A DNA stretch of 64,000 bases, taken from positions 20,064 through 84,063 of the forward strand of contig CAJUDZ010000013.1 of NCBI GenBank assembly GCA_910584965.1. The letters run 5' to 3'. The notes beneath the pieces were generated by a model that made no database searches, was not told the origin of the DNA, and saw nothing but the letters and a program-made list of their open reading frames with translations. Of the stretch, positions 1 to 9,526 are shown one piece after another (the first letter of the stretch is position 1; each line of letters starts with the position of its first letter). A program made the translations under genes and the position numbers. The DNA is from an uncultured Lachnospiraceae bacterium (GTDB lineage: Bacteria > Bacillota > Clostridia > Lachnospirales > Lachnospiraceae).

Positions 1-1078
1 AAGCGTACCAGTTTGGCGCCTGCAAACAGGGCAAGAAATTCATTATTTTCTACCATCGCCATTCCCTGCAGTACTTCGGACGGATTGCCGAACATACAGA
101 GGCTTCCGTCAATGATCTGCTCCATCGCGCTGCCGCCGAGTACATGTCTGTGAAGCCCTTTTTCTCCCGCCAGGTAAAGAACATTCTCTTCTCCCGCAAA
201 GAAATACATATCAAATCCGTCGTCGCTATTGAACTGATTCCCGCCGTTATAATAATCCTTAACAAAATCATTAAGCGTCTGATCACCCTTTACATATTCT
301 TCTTTCTCGATATCATAAAAAAGAAGCGTCTCATAGGAATAACTGTCCATGATGAGCAGGTTACCGTGGAACTGCATAAAAGCCGGCCTTCCGTTCGGTA
401 CCGTCAGGTAAAGCTCGCAGCTTCCGTCCTCTTTTACCTCATACAGGTCATCGCTGCCCCCCATGCTTACGAAAACCCTTCCGTCTTCCGATACGCCGAT
501 ACTGCTCGGATACAGTTCCGTCGAAGGCGGCTCGACCGAAACTTCCGTACCGTCCGCTTTGATCACCAGCGCACGCCATTCTCATCCATCTCACCCAGAA
601 CGAGCGCCGTCGTGGAATCCGCCCCAATCTCTATTGTGACAACATAACTGTCTTTTTCTTCCAGCCTGCTCAGCCAGGGCTTTTTCTCTTCTTCCCAGGT
701 TACGCCGTTATCTTTGGAAACAAGAAACGGCTTGTTGCCATTGCTGATAATCAGGGTGCCGTCCGCAAGCTGGAACAGCCTGTTCTGATATCCGGAAAGG
801 CGGTCTGACAAATCCGTAACCTGTTCCACATAACGTCCCATTGCCTGACTGTCCGCAGGCTGCCCTTCCGCATTCTGATCGTTATCTTCTGTCTGACCGG
901 CGCCGTCATTATCCGCGTTCTTACCGTTTTCCTCTTCGGCGCTGTCCGTACCGCCCGTTTCCGAAACCGGCGTATTATCCGCTGCCGGATTCTTTCCGCA
1001 TCCGCCAAGAAATGTCAGAAGCAAAGCAAACATAATAATCACCGCTGCCGCTTTTTTACCTTTTTTATTTCCGTTCAT
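1..1078 (-). pseudogene. Frameshifted lipoprotein, paralog of the next gene (partial at window edge)
   Basis: The minus-strand frame starts at 1078 with a lipoprotein signal peptide (hydrophobic core ending LTFLGGC, lipobox Cys) and an acidic low-complexity linker. An Asp-box motif (S-K-D-N-G-V-T-W) follows, and the frame stops at 563-565 after about 171 residues. Reading on in the next frame from about position 570 gives uninterrupted sequence to base 1 that aligns along its length with the downstream neighbour (shared landmarks: ENxLYLAGxxGLHRHVxGG, then NxEFLALFxG). One base appears to be missing near 570-571, between the codons for Val-Arg and Leu-Val-Ile-Lys. So this is either a real disrupted gene or a sequencing error. 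The intact protein would be an exported lipoprotein like its neighbour, perhaps with a C-terminal solute-binding domain beyond the window. Confidence 0.75.
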
Positions 1079-1092
1079 TTATTATCACACTC

Positions 1093-3462
1093 CTATTCTT
1101 TCATATACAAGGACGCCTTCTTCTCTATGCTGTCCAAAGTTTCTTCCAGGCTCTGCTCTCCCCGCAAATAGTTACTTCCCGCTTCATATACCGCCTCTTC
1201 CAATACGGCATCTTCCAGATACGGAACCGATACCGTTTCCATAAGACTCTGCAGTTTCCTGATCTGCTCTTCTCCCGGCCAATAAACCGTCAATGTAAAA
1301 ATCCGTCCGTCTTCATCCATCATCGCGAGACTGCTGTATTCTTCATCATCTGCAGTCTCTTCTTTCCTGATGCTGTCAAAAGCCGCTCTGTTGACCGCAA
1401 ATCCTCTGAATAAAGACAACTGGTTTTCCTTTCCAAGAAGCACCCGCAGGAAATCTTCCGCCAGCTCTTTATTTTCAGAAACGGCGCTGATACCCGTCAG
1501 CGTTCTGGGATAAAAAATATTGCCGCCCATCAGCGCGATTTCATGATCTTCATACTCCGCCATACGCCGTATGGAACACAGTGCGGCATATTCATATTCG
1601 CCGCTCATGAGAGAACACAATATCCGGCGCTGTCCCATCAGATAGTCCATATAATCCATATTTTCCCTGTTCATTTCGGAATCGGTCTCAGGGTCAATTC
1701 CGTATATCTCCATCATTAAATCATTCCGCTCATCATACCGAACAAACGCTTCTTCCGATAATCCGTCCATCTGCGCGTCATAAATTCTTTTCATCTGCAT
1801 CAGATAATCTTCCAGCGCTTCCCGGCTTATTTCACCGCTTTCGGTTTTCCAGGAAGGAACGGAAACCATGGAAAACAGCCTCATAACGGTCTGGGCCGAA
1901 CAGAGCCCGAACAAATTTTTACCCGGCTGCGCTTCCCGCAGTTCTTCCAGCGCATCTGCAAGGCCGGATAAATCCGCGGCTTTGGAAGTATAACTTTCCG
2001 GCCCGTATATTACCGGTAATTCTATTTCGCAGGGCATCATATAAATTTTATCGTCCGTCCGGAAAGCATCCACCAGATTGTCAAACAGTGCATCTTCTCC
2101 GTCCAGATCATCAAGCACCGGACTTAAATCGAGAAGCAGCCCTTTTTCCATATAAGAATCCACCGGGAGACTGTCCAATATCAGGACATCCGGCCCGTCA
2201 TCCGCCATCATCTTTGTGTTCAGACTTTTCAGAGCATCCTCTCTTGTGACGGAACTTCCTTCCTTCATGCCGACTTCATATTCGACATACGCTTCCGGAC
2301 AGGCCATCTGATACAGGGTAACCGCCTGTAAGACAGTGTTATTCTCTTTCAGGCTGTATACTTTCAGTTTTTTAGCCGGAACCGTCGGAATATCCGGGTT
2401 GTATGTAAACTTTACCACCGCTCCTCCGCTGAATAATGCCAGAAATTCGCGATTATCAAGCGCCGTCATTCCGCGCAGGGCAAAAGACGGATTGTTAAAA
2501 ACGCTGAGCTTCCCGTCTATCACCTGTTCGATGGCATTTCCGCCGATCACATGCCGGTGCAGCCCGTTCTTTCCCGCAAGATACAGAATATTTTCCTCTC
2601 CCATGAAAAAATATAAATCATAAAAACCGCCGCCGTTATTCGACCTGTCCTTATAATTTTCTTTCAGGAAATCTTTCAGGACTTCATCCTCAATATATTC
2701 TTTCTTTTCCATATCATAGATCAGCAGCGTTTCATAATCCCAGCCGTCCGCTATCATCAGATTATTCTGGAATGTTATCAGCATAGGCGCCGATTCCAGT
2801 GTCAGAAAAATCGTACTGCTGCCGTCGTCCTGTATCTCATATAAATTCGGCCCATATGTGCTGACAAAAATTCTTCCCTGATCCGATATCCACGCCATCC
2901 GCAGACTCTCGTCTTCTTCTGTCAGAGAAATTTCAACCGACACCTGCGTTCCGTCGGGTTTTATGAGCATCAGTTGATTATTGTTGACAAACGGATTTTC
3001 TTCCTCCTGTGGATTATCCTGCCCGGCATCATAGATGACCGCGATCGTATTATCTCTTCCGACCGCAATGTTCTCAATGGAACCCTTTTCCGCCAGCGCC
3101 TTTTTCCAGTTTTCTGCGCTTTCATCCGCCTCCCAGGTTTCCCCGTTATCCGCGGAATTTAAAAATTCATTGGCATAATCCGTTATAACAAGTTTCCCGT
3201 CCGCCATCCGGAATAGATTGTTACCATAACCGACTCTGTCCTCCAGATCGATAATCTTTTCCACATAACGTCCCATCGCAAAAGCGTCCGGAGACTGTTC
3301 CTCTTCTCCCCGGTCGTCCGAAACGTTCCGTTCCTTTTCGTGACCGGAGCCGGGTCCGCATCCGGCCAGCGAAACTGCCAGTATGGATAAAGATAATATA
3401 ACCGCCGGTATTCTGTTTCTTTTCCCGAATTCTCTTATTTTCCGAAGCATACCCCTTTTCAC
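1093..3462 (-). CDS. Extracellular solute-binding lipoprotein with N-terminal Asp-box/propeller-like region
   Basis: 789 residues. The N-terminus has a basic stretch, a hydrophobic core and a lipobox ending SLAGC, so it should be a membrane-anchored lipoprotein. Residues of roughly 60-350 carry an Asp-box-like motif (S-A-D-N-G-E-T-W) and repeated beta-strand patterns, suggesting a sensor or beta-propeller-like region. From about residue 360 the sequence reads like a family-1 solute-binding protein (a segment around MMADDGPDVLILDSLP and a later GNIFYPRTLTGISA region are typical). Plain family-1 binding proteins are about 400-450 residues, so this is a fusion. No ABC permease genes are adjacent; the divergent two-component system is the only obvious partner. 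It lies 15 bp upstream of the frameshifted paralog in the same direction. The substrate cannot be deduced. Confidence 0.75.
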   Translation of the reverse strand: MKRGMLRKIREFGKRNRIPAVILSLSILAVSLAGCGPGSGHEKERNVSDDRGEEEQSPDAFAMGRYVEKIIDLEDRVGYGNNLFRMADGKLVITDYANEFLNSADNGETWEADESAENWKKALAEKGSIENIAVGRDNTIAVIYDAGQDNPQEEENPFVNNNQLMLIKPDGTQVSVEISLTEEDESLRMAWISDQGRIFVSTYGPNLYEIQDDGSSTIFLTLESAPMLITFQNNLMIADGWDYETLLIYDMEKKEYIEDEVLKDFLKENYKDRSNNGGGFYDLYFFMGEENILYLAGKNGLHRHVIGGNAIEQVIDGKLSVFNNPSFALRGMTALDNREFLALFSGGAVVKFTYNPDIPTVPAKKLKVYSLKENNTVLQAVTLYQMACPEAYVEYEVGMKEGSSVTREDALKSLNTKMMADDGPDVLILDSLPVDSYMEKGLLLDLSPVLDDLDGEDALFDNLVDAFRTDDKIYMMPCEIELPVIYGPESYTSKAADLSGLADALEELREAQPGKNLFGLCSAQTVMRLFSMVSVPSWKTESGEISREALEDYLMQMKRIYDAQMDGLSEEAFVRYDERNDLMMEIYGIDPETDSEMNRENMDYMDYLMGQRRILCSLMSGEYEYAALCSIRRMAEYEDHEIALMGGNIFYPRTLTGISAVSENKELAEDFLRVLLGKENQLSLFRGFAVNRAAFDSIRKEETADDEEYSSLAMMDEDGRIFTLTVYWPGEEQIRKLQSLMETVSVPYLEDAVLEEAVYEAGSNYLRGEQSLEETLDSIEKKASLYMKE

Positions 3463-3753
3463 TCCTCTGCGTTCCTTTTCTGCCTTTCCCCGGCAGTTTA
3501 TTTCTTTACGATAAACATCATAGCAGGTTTATCTCTAAGGAATCTCTAAAATAACGGGGAATCTGATGGAAATTTCTTCTCTTTATCTGACTTTAACGAG
3601 AACAGAATAAGAAATTATTTCATAGAGAGAAATAAAGAGAATCCGTTCCTTAGAGAATAATTAAAGATTCGCCTGTTAAAATAAAATGTGATATGATACC
3701 CTTAGTGGGCATGAGAGCACAGCCTTTGTCCGCCGAGGGGGAGAAAGAGGATT
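3463..3753. promoter_or_regulatory. Divergent regulatory region with nested inverted repeats
   Basis: This 291-bp gap separates the minus-strand lipoprotein genes from the plus-strand two-component system. It holds a perfect 11-bp inverted repeat (TCTCTAAGGAA at 3532-3542, complement at 3646-3656) and, nested inside it, a perfect 10-bp inverted repeat (TTCTCTTTAT at 3577-3586, complement at 3632-3641). A TATGAT -10-like hexamer lies at 3692-3697 without a convincing -35. The symmetry fits mirrored operators serving the two divergent transcripts, probably bound by the adjacent response regulator (inference). Confidence 0.5.
3698..3740. repeat. Dispersed inverted-repeat element, copy 1
   Basis: Imperfect inverted repeat with arms CCCTTAGTGGGCA (from 3699) and TGTCCGCCGAGGG (ending near 3739). 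It belongs to the same sequence family as the element at 49697-49740 and the half-copy at 18520-18540. Its right end runs into the ribosome-binding region of the response regulator gene, so it forms that gene's leader. Confidence 0.5.
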
Positions 3754-4434
3754 ATGATAATGAGAATTTTACTTGCTGAAGATGACAGACAGCTGAACAA
3801 TACACTGACTTATCAGCTGGAAACGGAAGGATTTACAGTGGATTCCTGTCTGGACGGGGAAGAAGCGCTTTTCTATGGCGAGCAGAATATTTACGATATC
3901 ATCCTGTTAGACAGAATGCTTCCTCATCTGGAAGGAACGGACGTTTTGACGTCTTTGAGAAAAAAGGGAATTTTAACGCCCATTATCCTGATTACGGCGC
4001 TCGGCACTTTATCCGATAAAGTAACCGGCCTCGATCTTGGCGCAGACGATTATCTGGTCAAGCCTTTTGCGTTTGAAGAACTTCTTGCCCGCATCCGCTG
4101 TGTTGCCAGAAGGCCGCATACTCTGACAGGTTCCGATACGCTGACAGTTTCGGATGTTACCTGGCAGGCGCAGGAAAGCATCCTGAAGGGCCCTTCCGGA
4201 AGCTGTACCCTCTCCAAAAGGGAAGCCGCCCTGCTGGAAACTTTCCTGCGCTCCAAAGGACAGACCTTACCGCGTCAGACGCTTCTGCTGAAAGTATGGG
4301 GACCGGACAGCGATGTGGAAGAGGGAAATCTTGACAATTACATCCATTTTTTACGGAGACGCTTACAGATCACCGGAAGCAGCCTGCAGATTAAAACGAT
4401 ACGCGGCATCGGATACAGCCTTCAGGAGAAATAG
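3754..4434 (+). CDS. OmpR-family response regulator
   Basis: 226 residues: an N-terminal receiver domain (acidic pair D10-D11, phospho-acceptor D53 in LLDRMLP, conserved T81 and K103 in LVKPF) and a C-terminal winged-helix DNA-binding domain with the usual GIGYSL end. The start follows a GGGGGAGAAAGAGG ribosome site; an in-frame ATG two codons later is also possible. The gene is followed after 3 bp by its sensor kinase, whose ribosome site lies in the last codons of this gene. The pair faces the solute-binding lipoproteins, so their control, or sensing of their ligand, is a reasonable inference. The signal is unknown. Confidence 0.9.
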   Translation: MIMRILLAEDDRQLNNTLTYQLETEGFTVDSCLDGEEALFYGEQNIYDIILLDRMLPHLEGTDVLTSLRKKGILTPIILITALGTLSDKVTGLDLGADDYLVKPFAFEELLARIRCVARRPHTLTGSDTLTVSDVTWQAQESILKGPSGSCTLSKREAALLETFLRSKGQTLPRQTLLLKVWGPDSDVEEGNLDNYIHFLRRRLQITGSSLQIKTIRGIGYSLQEK

Positions 4435-4437
4435 TTC

Positions 4438-5733
4438 ATGTTCAGAAAAGTACACATACGGCTTACTCTGCTCTGTGCGGGAATCACGGCTGTCATTATG
4501 ATTATTATGTCCCTCTGTTATCTCTATGTTTCGGAAACCGGACTTTACAGAAATCAGTTCCAGTCTTTTCAAAACGATATCAATACCATTACCACCAATC
4601 TGGAGCAGCAGTCCGTCATCTCTATGGAATGGCTGTCCAAAATGGAAGCGCAGGGAAATTATCTTTTTTATGTGCTGGACGGCGGCATTCCTTTTCTATA
4701 TAATCAGCTGAACGATACCGGGGAAAGCTCCGCAAGAAGTCTTCTCCTGGAAGAATGCCGGAAAGCTTATCAGTCTGTGACAATAACGGACACAGAAAAG
4801 CAGTCGGATTCTTCTTATTTATCCAGCCATTTTGAATTTGAGTTCGTTTCCGAATCTACCGGCAGCCGCTATTTCGGAAGCGTTATCAGTATGGGAAAAT
4901 ATGCTTCTTCCCTGGAAATTATCGTTCTGTCTTCCCTTCAGCCTCTGGAACAGCAGATTATGGAACAGCGTTTTCATTTCATTTTAATAGACCTGGCCGC
5001 CATTTTCCTGTTGACTGTCTTTTCCTGGCTCTTCACCGGGCTTCTTTTGAAACCGATTATGGAAAACCACCGGAAACAGGTACAGTTTGTCGCGTCCGCT
5101 TCCCACGAACTGCGCACCCCGCTTGCCGTTATTTTATCGGCTGCCGAATGCTGTAAAAGCGCCCCTTCGGAAAAACTGGAAGGCTTCTTAAAAACCATCA
5201 GCCAGGAAGGCCTGCGCATGTCGGCTCTCGTAAACGATATGCTCACATTGTCCGGCTCCGATAATCAGCGCTTCTCCGTCCGGCCGAAGCCGATTGAACT
5301 GGATACGCTCCTGATGAACTCCTATGAAGCTTTTGACCCGCTGGCCCAGGACAAGTCCATTGCGCTTTCCATCATCCTTCCGGAAAAGGCGCTCCCGCTT
5401 TGTTCCGCCGACCCGGAACGCATCAGCCAGGTCGTTTCCATCCTTCTGCATAATGCAATCAGCTATACCCCGGAACACGGCCGGATAGAACTGTCCCTTT
5501 TCCATAAAAAGGAGCATTTTTATCTGTCCGTCAAAGATAACGGCATCGGCATTGCCGACGAAGACAAAAAGAAAATTTTCGACCGCTTTTACCGGGTTGA
5601 AAAATCCCGAAGCACAAAAGATCACTTCGGGTTAGGACTTTCCATCGCTTATGAAATTGTAAAGGCACACGGCGGAAACATTCAGGTTGCGGACGCCGAC
5701 GGCGGCGGGAGCATTTTTACGGTGATCTTATAA
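4438..5733 (+). CDS. Two-component sensor histidine kinase
   Basis: 431 residues. One membrane segment at about residues 10-30, an extracytoplasmic sensor region of about 145 residues, and a second membrane segment at about 180-203. The dimerisation/phosphoacceptor motif SASHELRTPL (His223) follows almost directly, so no clear HAMP domain separates membrane and kinase core. The ATPase domain shows the N box (HNAISYTP), the G1 box (DNGIGIADED) and the G2 region (GLGLSIAYEI). It is the partner of the upstream response regulator, translated from an AGGAGA site inside that gene. The extracytoplasmic region matches no domain I recognise. Confidence 0.9.
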   Translation: MFRKVHIRLTLLCAGITAVIMIIMSLCYLYVSETGLYRNQFQSFQNDINTITTNLEQQSVISMEWLSKMEAQGNYLFYVLDGGIPFLYNQLNDTGESSARSLLLEECRKAYQSVTITDTEKQSDSSYLSSHFEFEFVSESTGSRYFGSVISMGKYASSLEIIVLSSLQPLEQQIMEQRFHFILIDLAAIFLLTVFSWLFTGLLLKPIMENHRKQVQFVASASHELRTPLAVILSAAECCKSAPSEKLEGFLKTISQEGLRMSALVNDMLTLSGSDNQRFSVRPKPIELDTLLMNSYEAFDPLAQDKSIALSIILPEKALPLCSADPERISQVVSILLHNAISYTPEHGRIELSLFHKKEHFYLSVKDNGIGIADEDKKKIFDRFYRVEKSRSTKDHFGLGLSIAYEIVKAHGGNIQVADADGGGSIFTVIL

Positions 5734-5735
5734 AA

Positions 5736-6188
5736 CTACGGTTGTAGTTCTTCTCCGTATTTTTGATAAAGTTCCTTCAATTTATCCAGGTCTTCTTCCG
5801 AGACGCTCTGCTCCAGATATTGCTGTACCTCTTCAATAGATTCAGAATTGATGCCGTCTTCCACAATCTCCATACAATCGGATATGGTCTGGCCGTTTGC
5901 GTACTTACCGATAATTTCCTGCGCCTGTTCTTTATCTTCTTCGTCCATATTGTCAACGATTTCTTTTGCTTTCTCGGCCGCCTGCGGATCTCCCATATCT
6001 TCAAGCGCTTTCTCGATCACCTGCTTTGTTACCTGTTCGGCAACTTTTTCCGTCACCGCATCCTTGACCGTATCTGCGATATATCCCTTGCTGAGTGCGG
6101 CGATAACGATAAGACATGCCACAATCACCAGGCTCAAAAATATGATTTTTCCGGTTCCCTTTTTCTTTTTCCTGCGTCTTTTTGCCAT
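5736..6188 (-). CDS. Small single-pass membrane protein, hypothetical
   Basis: About 150 residues from the ATG at 6188. That start is chosen over an upstream in-frame one because AAAGGAG precedes it at good spacing. A very basic N-terminus (MAKRRRKKKKG) precedes a single hydrophobic segment (about residues 14-33). The rest is an acidic, mostly helical tail rich in Glu, Asp, Lys and Gln. The topology suggests a membrane anchor with an extracytoplasmic helical domain. I recognise no family. It lies downstream of proS and converges on the histidine kinase gene with only 2 bp between stops. Confidence 0.7.
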   Translation of the reverse strand: MAKRRRKKKKGTGKIIFLSLVIVACLIVIAALSKGYIADTVKDAVTEKVAEQVTKQVIEKALEDMGDPQAAEKAKEIVDNMDEEDKEQAQEIIGKYANGQTISDCMEIVEDGINSESIEEVQQYLEQSVSEEDLDKLKELYQKYGEELQP

Positions 6189-6213
6189 GTGCGGGTCTCC
6201 TTTAACTATTTTG

Positions 6214-6237
6214 GCGCAGGCTGTTCTCAGCCTGCGC
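6214..6237. other. Perfect 10-bp hairpin between proS and the small membrane protein gene
   Basis: GCGCAGGCTG, a TTCT loop, then its exact complement. No T-run follows on either strand, so it is not a classical terminator. It could stabilise the 3' end of the proS message. Confidence 0.5.
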
Positions 6238-6264
6238 TTCCGCAATCAGATAACCTTCTCAAAA

Positions 6265-7695
6265 TCAATACGCCCGTCCCCAGTAAACCATCTTCTTCGC
6301 AGGCTGTCCGCAGCACACGCATACATCCGCAATCTGCTCCTGCTCGAATGGAACGCAGCGGCTCGTTACGGCCAGCTCTTCCTTGATCTTCTCTTCGCAC
6401 TCCTGGCTGCCGCACCACATGGCTTTTACAAAGCCGGACTTTTCGTTAAACAGCTTTCTGAACTCCTCCATGTCTTTCGCAATATAGGTGTGCGCTTCCC
6501 TGTGTTCTCTGGCACGCTCCAGCATTTCCACCTGCATTTTTTCGAGGATTTCTTCCGCCTTTGCTTCCAGTTCATCCAACGATACTTCGATCTTCTCTCC
6601 GGTATCCCGACGGCAGATCACACATTTGCCGGCCTCGATATCTTTCGGCCCGATTTCCACACGAATCGGAATGCCGCGCATTTCCTGTTCGGAGAATTTC
6701 CAGCCGGGGCTCTTATCCGCATCGTCCACTTTCACGCGGAAGCCGCTCAGCTTTTCTTTCAGTTCGAACGCTTTCTCCAGCACACCTTCCTTTTTCTGCT
6801 GAATCGGAATAATCATGATCTGGACAGGCGCCACCTTCGGCGGCAGAACAAGTCCGGAATTATCCCCATGAACCATAATTACCGCGCCGATCAGCCGCGT
6901 CGTCATACCCCATGAAGTCTGATGTACATATTTTAACGTATTATCTTTATCCGTAAACTGAACGCCGAAGGCTTTCGCAAAACCGTCTCCGAAGTTATGG
7001 CTCGTCCCCGACTGCAACGCTTTTCCATCGTGCATCAGCGCTTCGATCGCATAAGTAGCCACCGCGCCCGCAAATTTTTCCTTATCGGTTTTGCGTCCTT
7101 TCACAACAGGAATCGCAAGCACCTGTTCGCAGAAATCCGCATAAACGTTCAACATCTGAATTGTTCTTTCTTCCGCCTCTTCCGCCGTTGCATGCGCCGT
7201 ATGTCCTTCCTGCCATAAAAACTCACGGCTGCGCAGGAACGGTCTTGTCTCTTTCTCCCAGCGCACAACCGAACACCACTGGTTGCACAGCTGCGGCAGA
7301 TCACGGTAGGAGTGGATCGTATTCTTATAATAATCGCAGAAAAGCGTTTCGGAAGTAGGCCTTACGCAAAGTCTTTCCTGCAGCGGCTGCTGCCCGCCAT
7401 GCGTCACCCACGCCACTTCCGGCGCGAATCCTTCCACATGGTCTTTCTCTTTATTTAACAGGCTTTCCGGAATGAACATCGGTAAATATACGTTTTGCAC
7501 TCCCGTTGCCTTAAACATCGCATCCAGCTGCTGCTGAATCAGTTCCCATATCGCATAACCCGACGGGCGCAGCACCATACAGCCTTTTACGCTCGTGTAA
7601 TCGATTAGCTCCGCTTTCTTCACTACATCCGTATACCATTGGGCAAAATCGTCTTCCATAGATGTAATAGCTTCTACTAGTTTTTTATCTGCCAT
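6265..7695 (-). CDS. proS: Prolyl-tRNA synthetase (short archaeal/eukaryal-type)
   Basis: 476 residues. This class II synthetase charges tRNA-Pro with proline in the cytosol. The sequence shows the motif 2 region (RWEKETRPF followed by REFLWQEGHTAH), a proline-site segment (CVRPTSE), motif 3 near GLVLPPKVAP, a C-terminal Cys pair region (CVICRRDTG, CVCCGQ) and the conserved terminal Tyr after YWGRA. Length and C-terminal layout match the short ProS type lacking the large bacterial editing insertion. There is no room for a T-box leader: only about 90 bp separate it from the upstream gene. Confidence 0.96.
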   Translation of the reverse strand: MADKKLVEAITSMEDDFAQWYTDVVKKAELIDYTSVKGCMVLRPSGYAIWELIQQQLDAMFKATGVQNVYLPMFIPESLLNKEKDHVEGFAPEVAWVTHGGQQPLQERLCVRPTSETLFCDYYKNTIHSYRDLPQLCNQWCSVVRWEKETRPFLRSREFLWQEGHTAHATAEEAEERTIQMLNVYADFCEQVLAIPVVKGRKTDKEKFAGAVATYAIEALMHDGKALQSGTSHNFGDGFAKAFGVQFTDKDNTLKYVHQTSWGMTTRLIGAVIMVHGDNSGLVLPPKVAPVQIMIIPIQQKKEGVLEKAFELKEKLSGFRVKVDDADKSPGWKFSEQEMRGIPIRVEIGPKDIEAGKCVICRRDTGEKIEVSLDELEAKAEEILEKMQVEMLERAREHREAHTYIAKDMEEFRKLFNEKSGFVKAMWCGSQECEEKIKEELAVTSRCVPFEQEQIADVCVCCGQPAKKMVYWGRAY

Positions 7696-7783
7696 TTTGA
7701 TGTCCTCACTCCTTTTTTTCTCCCCTGATTTTTTGTAAAAAACGTCGGAATTTCTTTGATTCTAAAAGAAGAAAAACCGTTTG

Positions 7784-9388
7784 TCAACTGTTTCTTCGGA
7801 TTCCTTCTCCGATTCCGAGCATGATAAAAGCAAAAGGCGCATTCAATACTTGCTGAAAACTGACCATATTATGTACGGTATATGCCAGAATCGAAGCGGC
7901 GCACAGATAAAGCGCCGGCCGGATATGCGCCTTTTTCATAAAATTATAAAATGCCGAGCACCAAATACCCGCATAGCAAATCAGGCCCAAAATACCCTGA
8001 TTAACAAGTATGGTAAGCCATTCGTTATGTGCATTGGTCAGCCTGGAATTTCCAAACTGCGCATAAATGCGGTCCGCCAGTTCCGGTACCGAATACAGAT
8101 ATCCCGCAAAACAGTCCGGCCCGATTCCGATCAGCTTACGCAGCGGCGTCATGCTCTGGTAAGCCAATACACCGTCCGTCCAGGTGGCTCCCCTGTAATT
8201 GGCCCATGTATCGTTAAAAACAAATAACGGCACTTCCCCAAGCCCGAATACGCCGTCCGGATTACGGGTATTGGCAGTCAGCAGCACGACAAAACCCGCC
8301 GCACAGATCAGCAGCAAAAGCAGGACCGCCCATCGCAGATTTTTCCAACGCGCAATCCGGATGCTCTTTTGCTTATCCATACCGCGAAAAAGCAGATAAA
8401 CCGCTCCGACGGCAATTCCCAAATACAATGTTATATTTGTATTCGTCAGCATAAGCCCCGGCGCGCTTTCATAATTAATCGTAAGCCCCGGCAAAGCGCG
8501 CAGCGCTCCGGCCGTCTGACAGGAAAGCAAAAACAGCATGCACAGCTCCAGAAATCGACACATTGCACGATTTTCCCGAAATGACAGGAAAAACAGAAAA
8601 AGGAAAATGCCTGCCAGCGCAAGATACGCGCTGCTGCTGCCCTGCAGAACACCGATCATAAAACCCGTCATCGCATAAATTCCCGCGACGGCGCGCTGCC
8701 ATCCGCTTTGACTGATCCAGTAGAAAGTGACGCCTGCCGAACAGAATATCGACCAATATCCGCAAAACCAGTTGATATTGCCGAGTGTGGAAATAAAAAT
8801 CGCCATTTCCTTACTGCCGCCAAGCCCAAACAGATATATCGAGTACCGGTTCAATATGCCCAGAAAAAAAACAATGCCGGAACCGAGCAGCATGACATAC
8901 AGCATTTTGTAATTCCACCTGAAATATCTGGAAAAGAGAAAATAGACTCCCACAAAAAGGAGCTGGCTGACCAGTCCCATATACCATCCTTCCGCGCCCA
9001 GAAGCGCTTCTTCCCGAAACGGCGAAACCGTATAGGAAAGCAGAAGCAGGACAAGATAGCCGTACACAAACCAATCCGTTCCCGACAGCCTTTTATAAAA
9101 TGCCGTAACGGACGGCTTCTTCCCCCGCAGGCAGTAAAGGCCCGCCGTCACGCAGAGCATAAGAAAGATCGTAATCAGGCTGATCTTGCGGAAAAAGAAA
9201 TATTTTACGTCCCCGATTTCCTGATAACCATTTTTCATATAAAAGGGGAATACCAGCATCATCACAAGAAAATAAGCCGTCAAAATGCTGTTTCCGATTT
9301 CGGCGGCAATTTTGTGAAGTTGATTTCTCCACTCTTTTGTGCGGTTATCCTTCTCTTTCTCCTGCGTTTCGGGCATGGTTTTTCCCAC
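7784..9388 (-). CDS. O-antigen ligase/polymerase-like integral membrane protein
   Basis: 534 residues with about a dozen hydrophobic segments and a long extracytoplasmic loop in the C-terminal third, ending in a motif region resembling the Wzy_C/O-antigen ligase family (an R-L-T-N-A-H-N-E-W-L pattern). Such proteins join or polymerise lipid-linked glycans outside the membrane. In a Gram-positive cell it would act on teichoic-acid-like or capsular polymers, or on protein glycans. No glycosyltransferase cluster is adjacent, so its substrate is unknown. An alternative start lies at the Met four codons in. Confidence 0.75.
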   Translation of the reverse strand: MGKTMPETQEKEKDNRTKEWRNQLHKIAAEIGNSILTAYFLVMMLVFPFYMKNGYQEIGDVKYFFFRKISLITIFLMLCVTAGLYCLRGKKPSVTAFYKRLSGTDWFVYGYLVLLLLSYTVSPFREEALLGAEGWYMGLVSQLLFVGVYFLFSRYFRWNYKMLYVMLLGSGIVFFLGILNRYSIYLFGLGGSKEMAIFISTLGNINWFCGYWSIFCSAGVTFYWISQSGWQRAVAGIYAMTGFMIGVLQGSSSAYLALAGIFLFLFFLSFRENRAMCRFLELCMLFLLSCQTAGALRALPGLTINYESAPGLMLTNTNITLYLGIAVGAVYLLFRGMDKQKSIRIARWKNLRWAVLLLLLICAAGFVVLLTANTRNPDGVFGLGEVPLFVFNDTWANYRGATWTDGVLAYQSMTPLRKLIGIGPDCFAGYLYSVPELADRIYAQFGNSRLTNAHNEWLTILVNQGILGLICYAGIWCSAFYNFMKKAHIRPALYLCAASILAYTVHNMVSFQQVLNAPFAFIMLGIGEGIRRNS

Positions 9389-9526
9389 TATACGGTATTT
9401 ATGTATACCTTTCTGTGTTTTCTGTTATTTATTATAAATCGCCCCCCTCCTTTCGTCAAATTTTCCTTTGCAAAACGGCGCAGTTTTCTGTCTGATAAAA
9501 AACAGCCGCTGCCTTTTTTTGTTTAT

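Noticed and set aside
5763..6915. Long plus-strand frames opposite the small membrane protein and proS
   Set aside because: No ribosome sites, Ser/Phe-rich antisense composition, and proS is unambiguous on the other strand.
7696..7783. T-box leader for prolyl-tRNA synthetase
   Set aside because: The gap is too short (about 88 bp) and lacks the T-box sequence and terminator.
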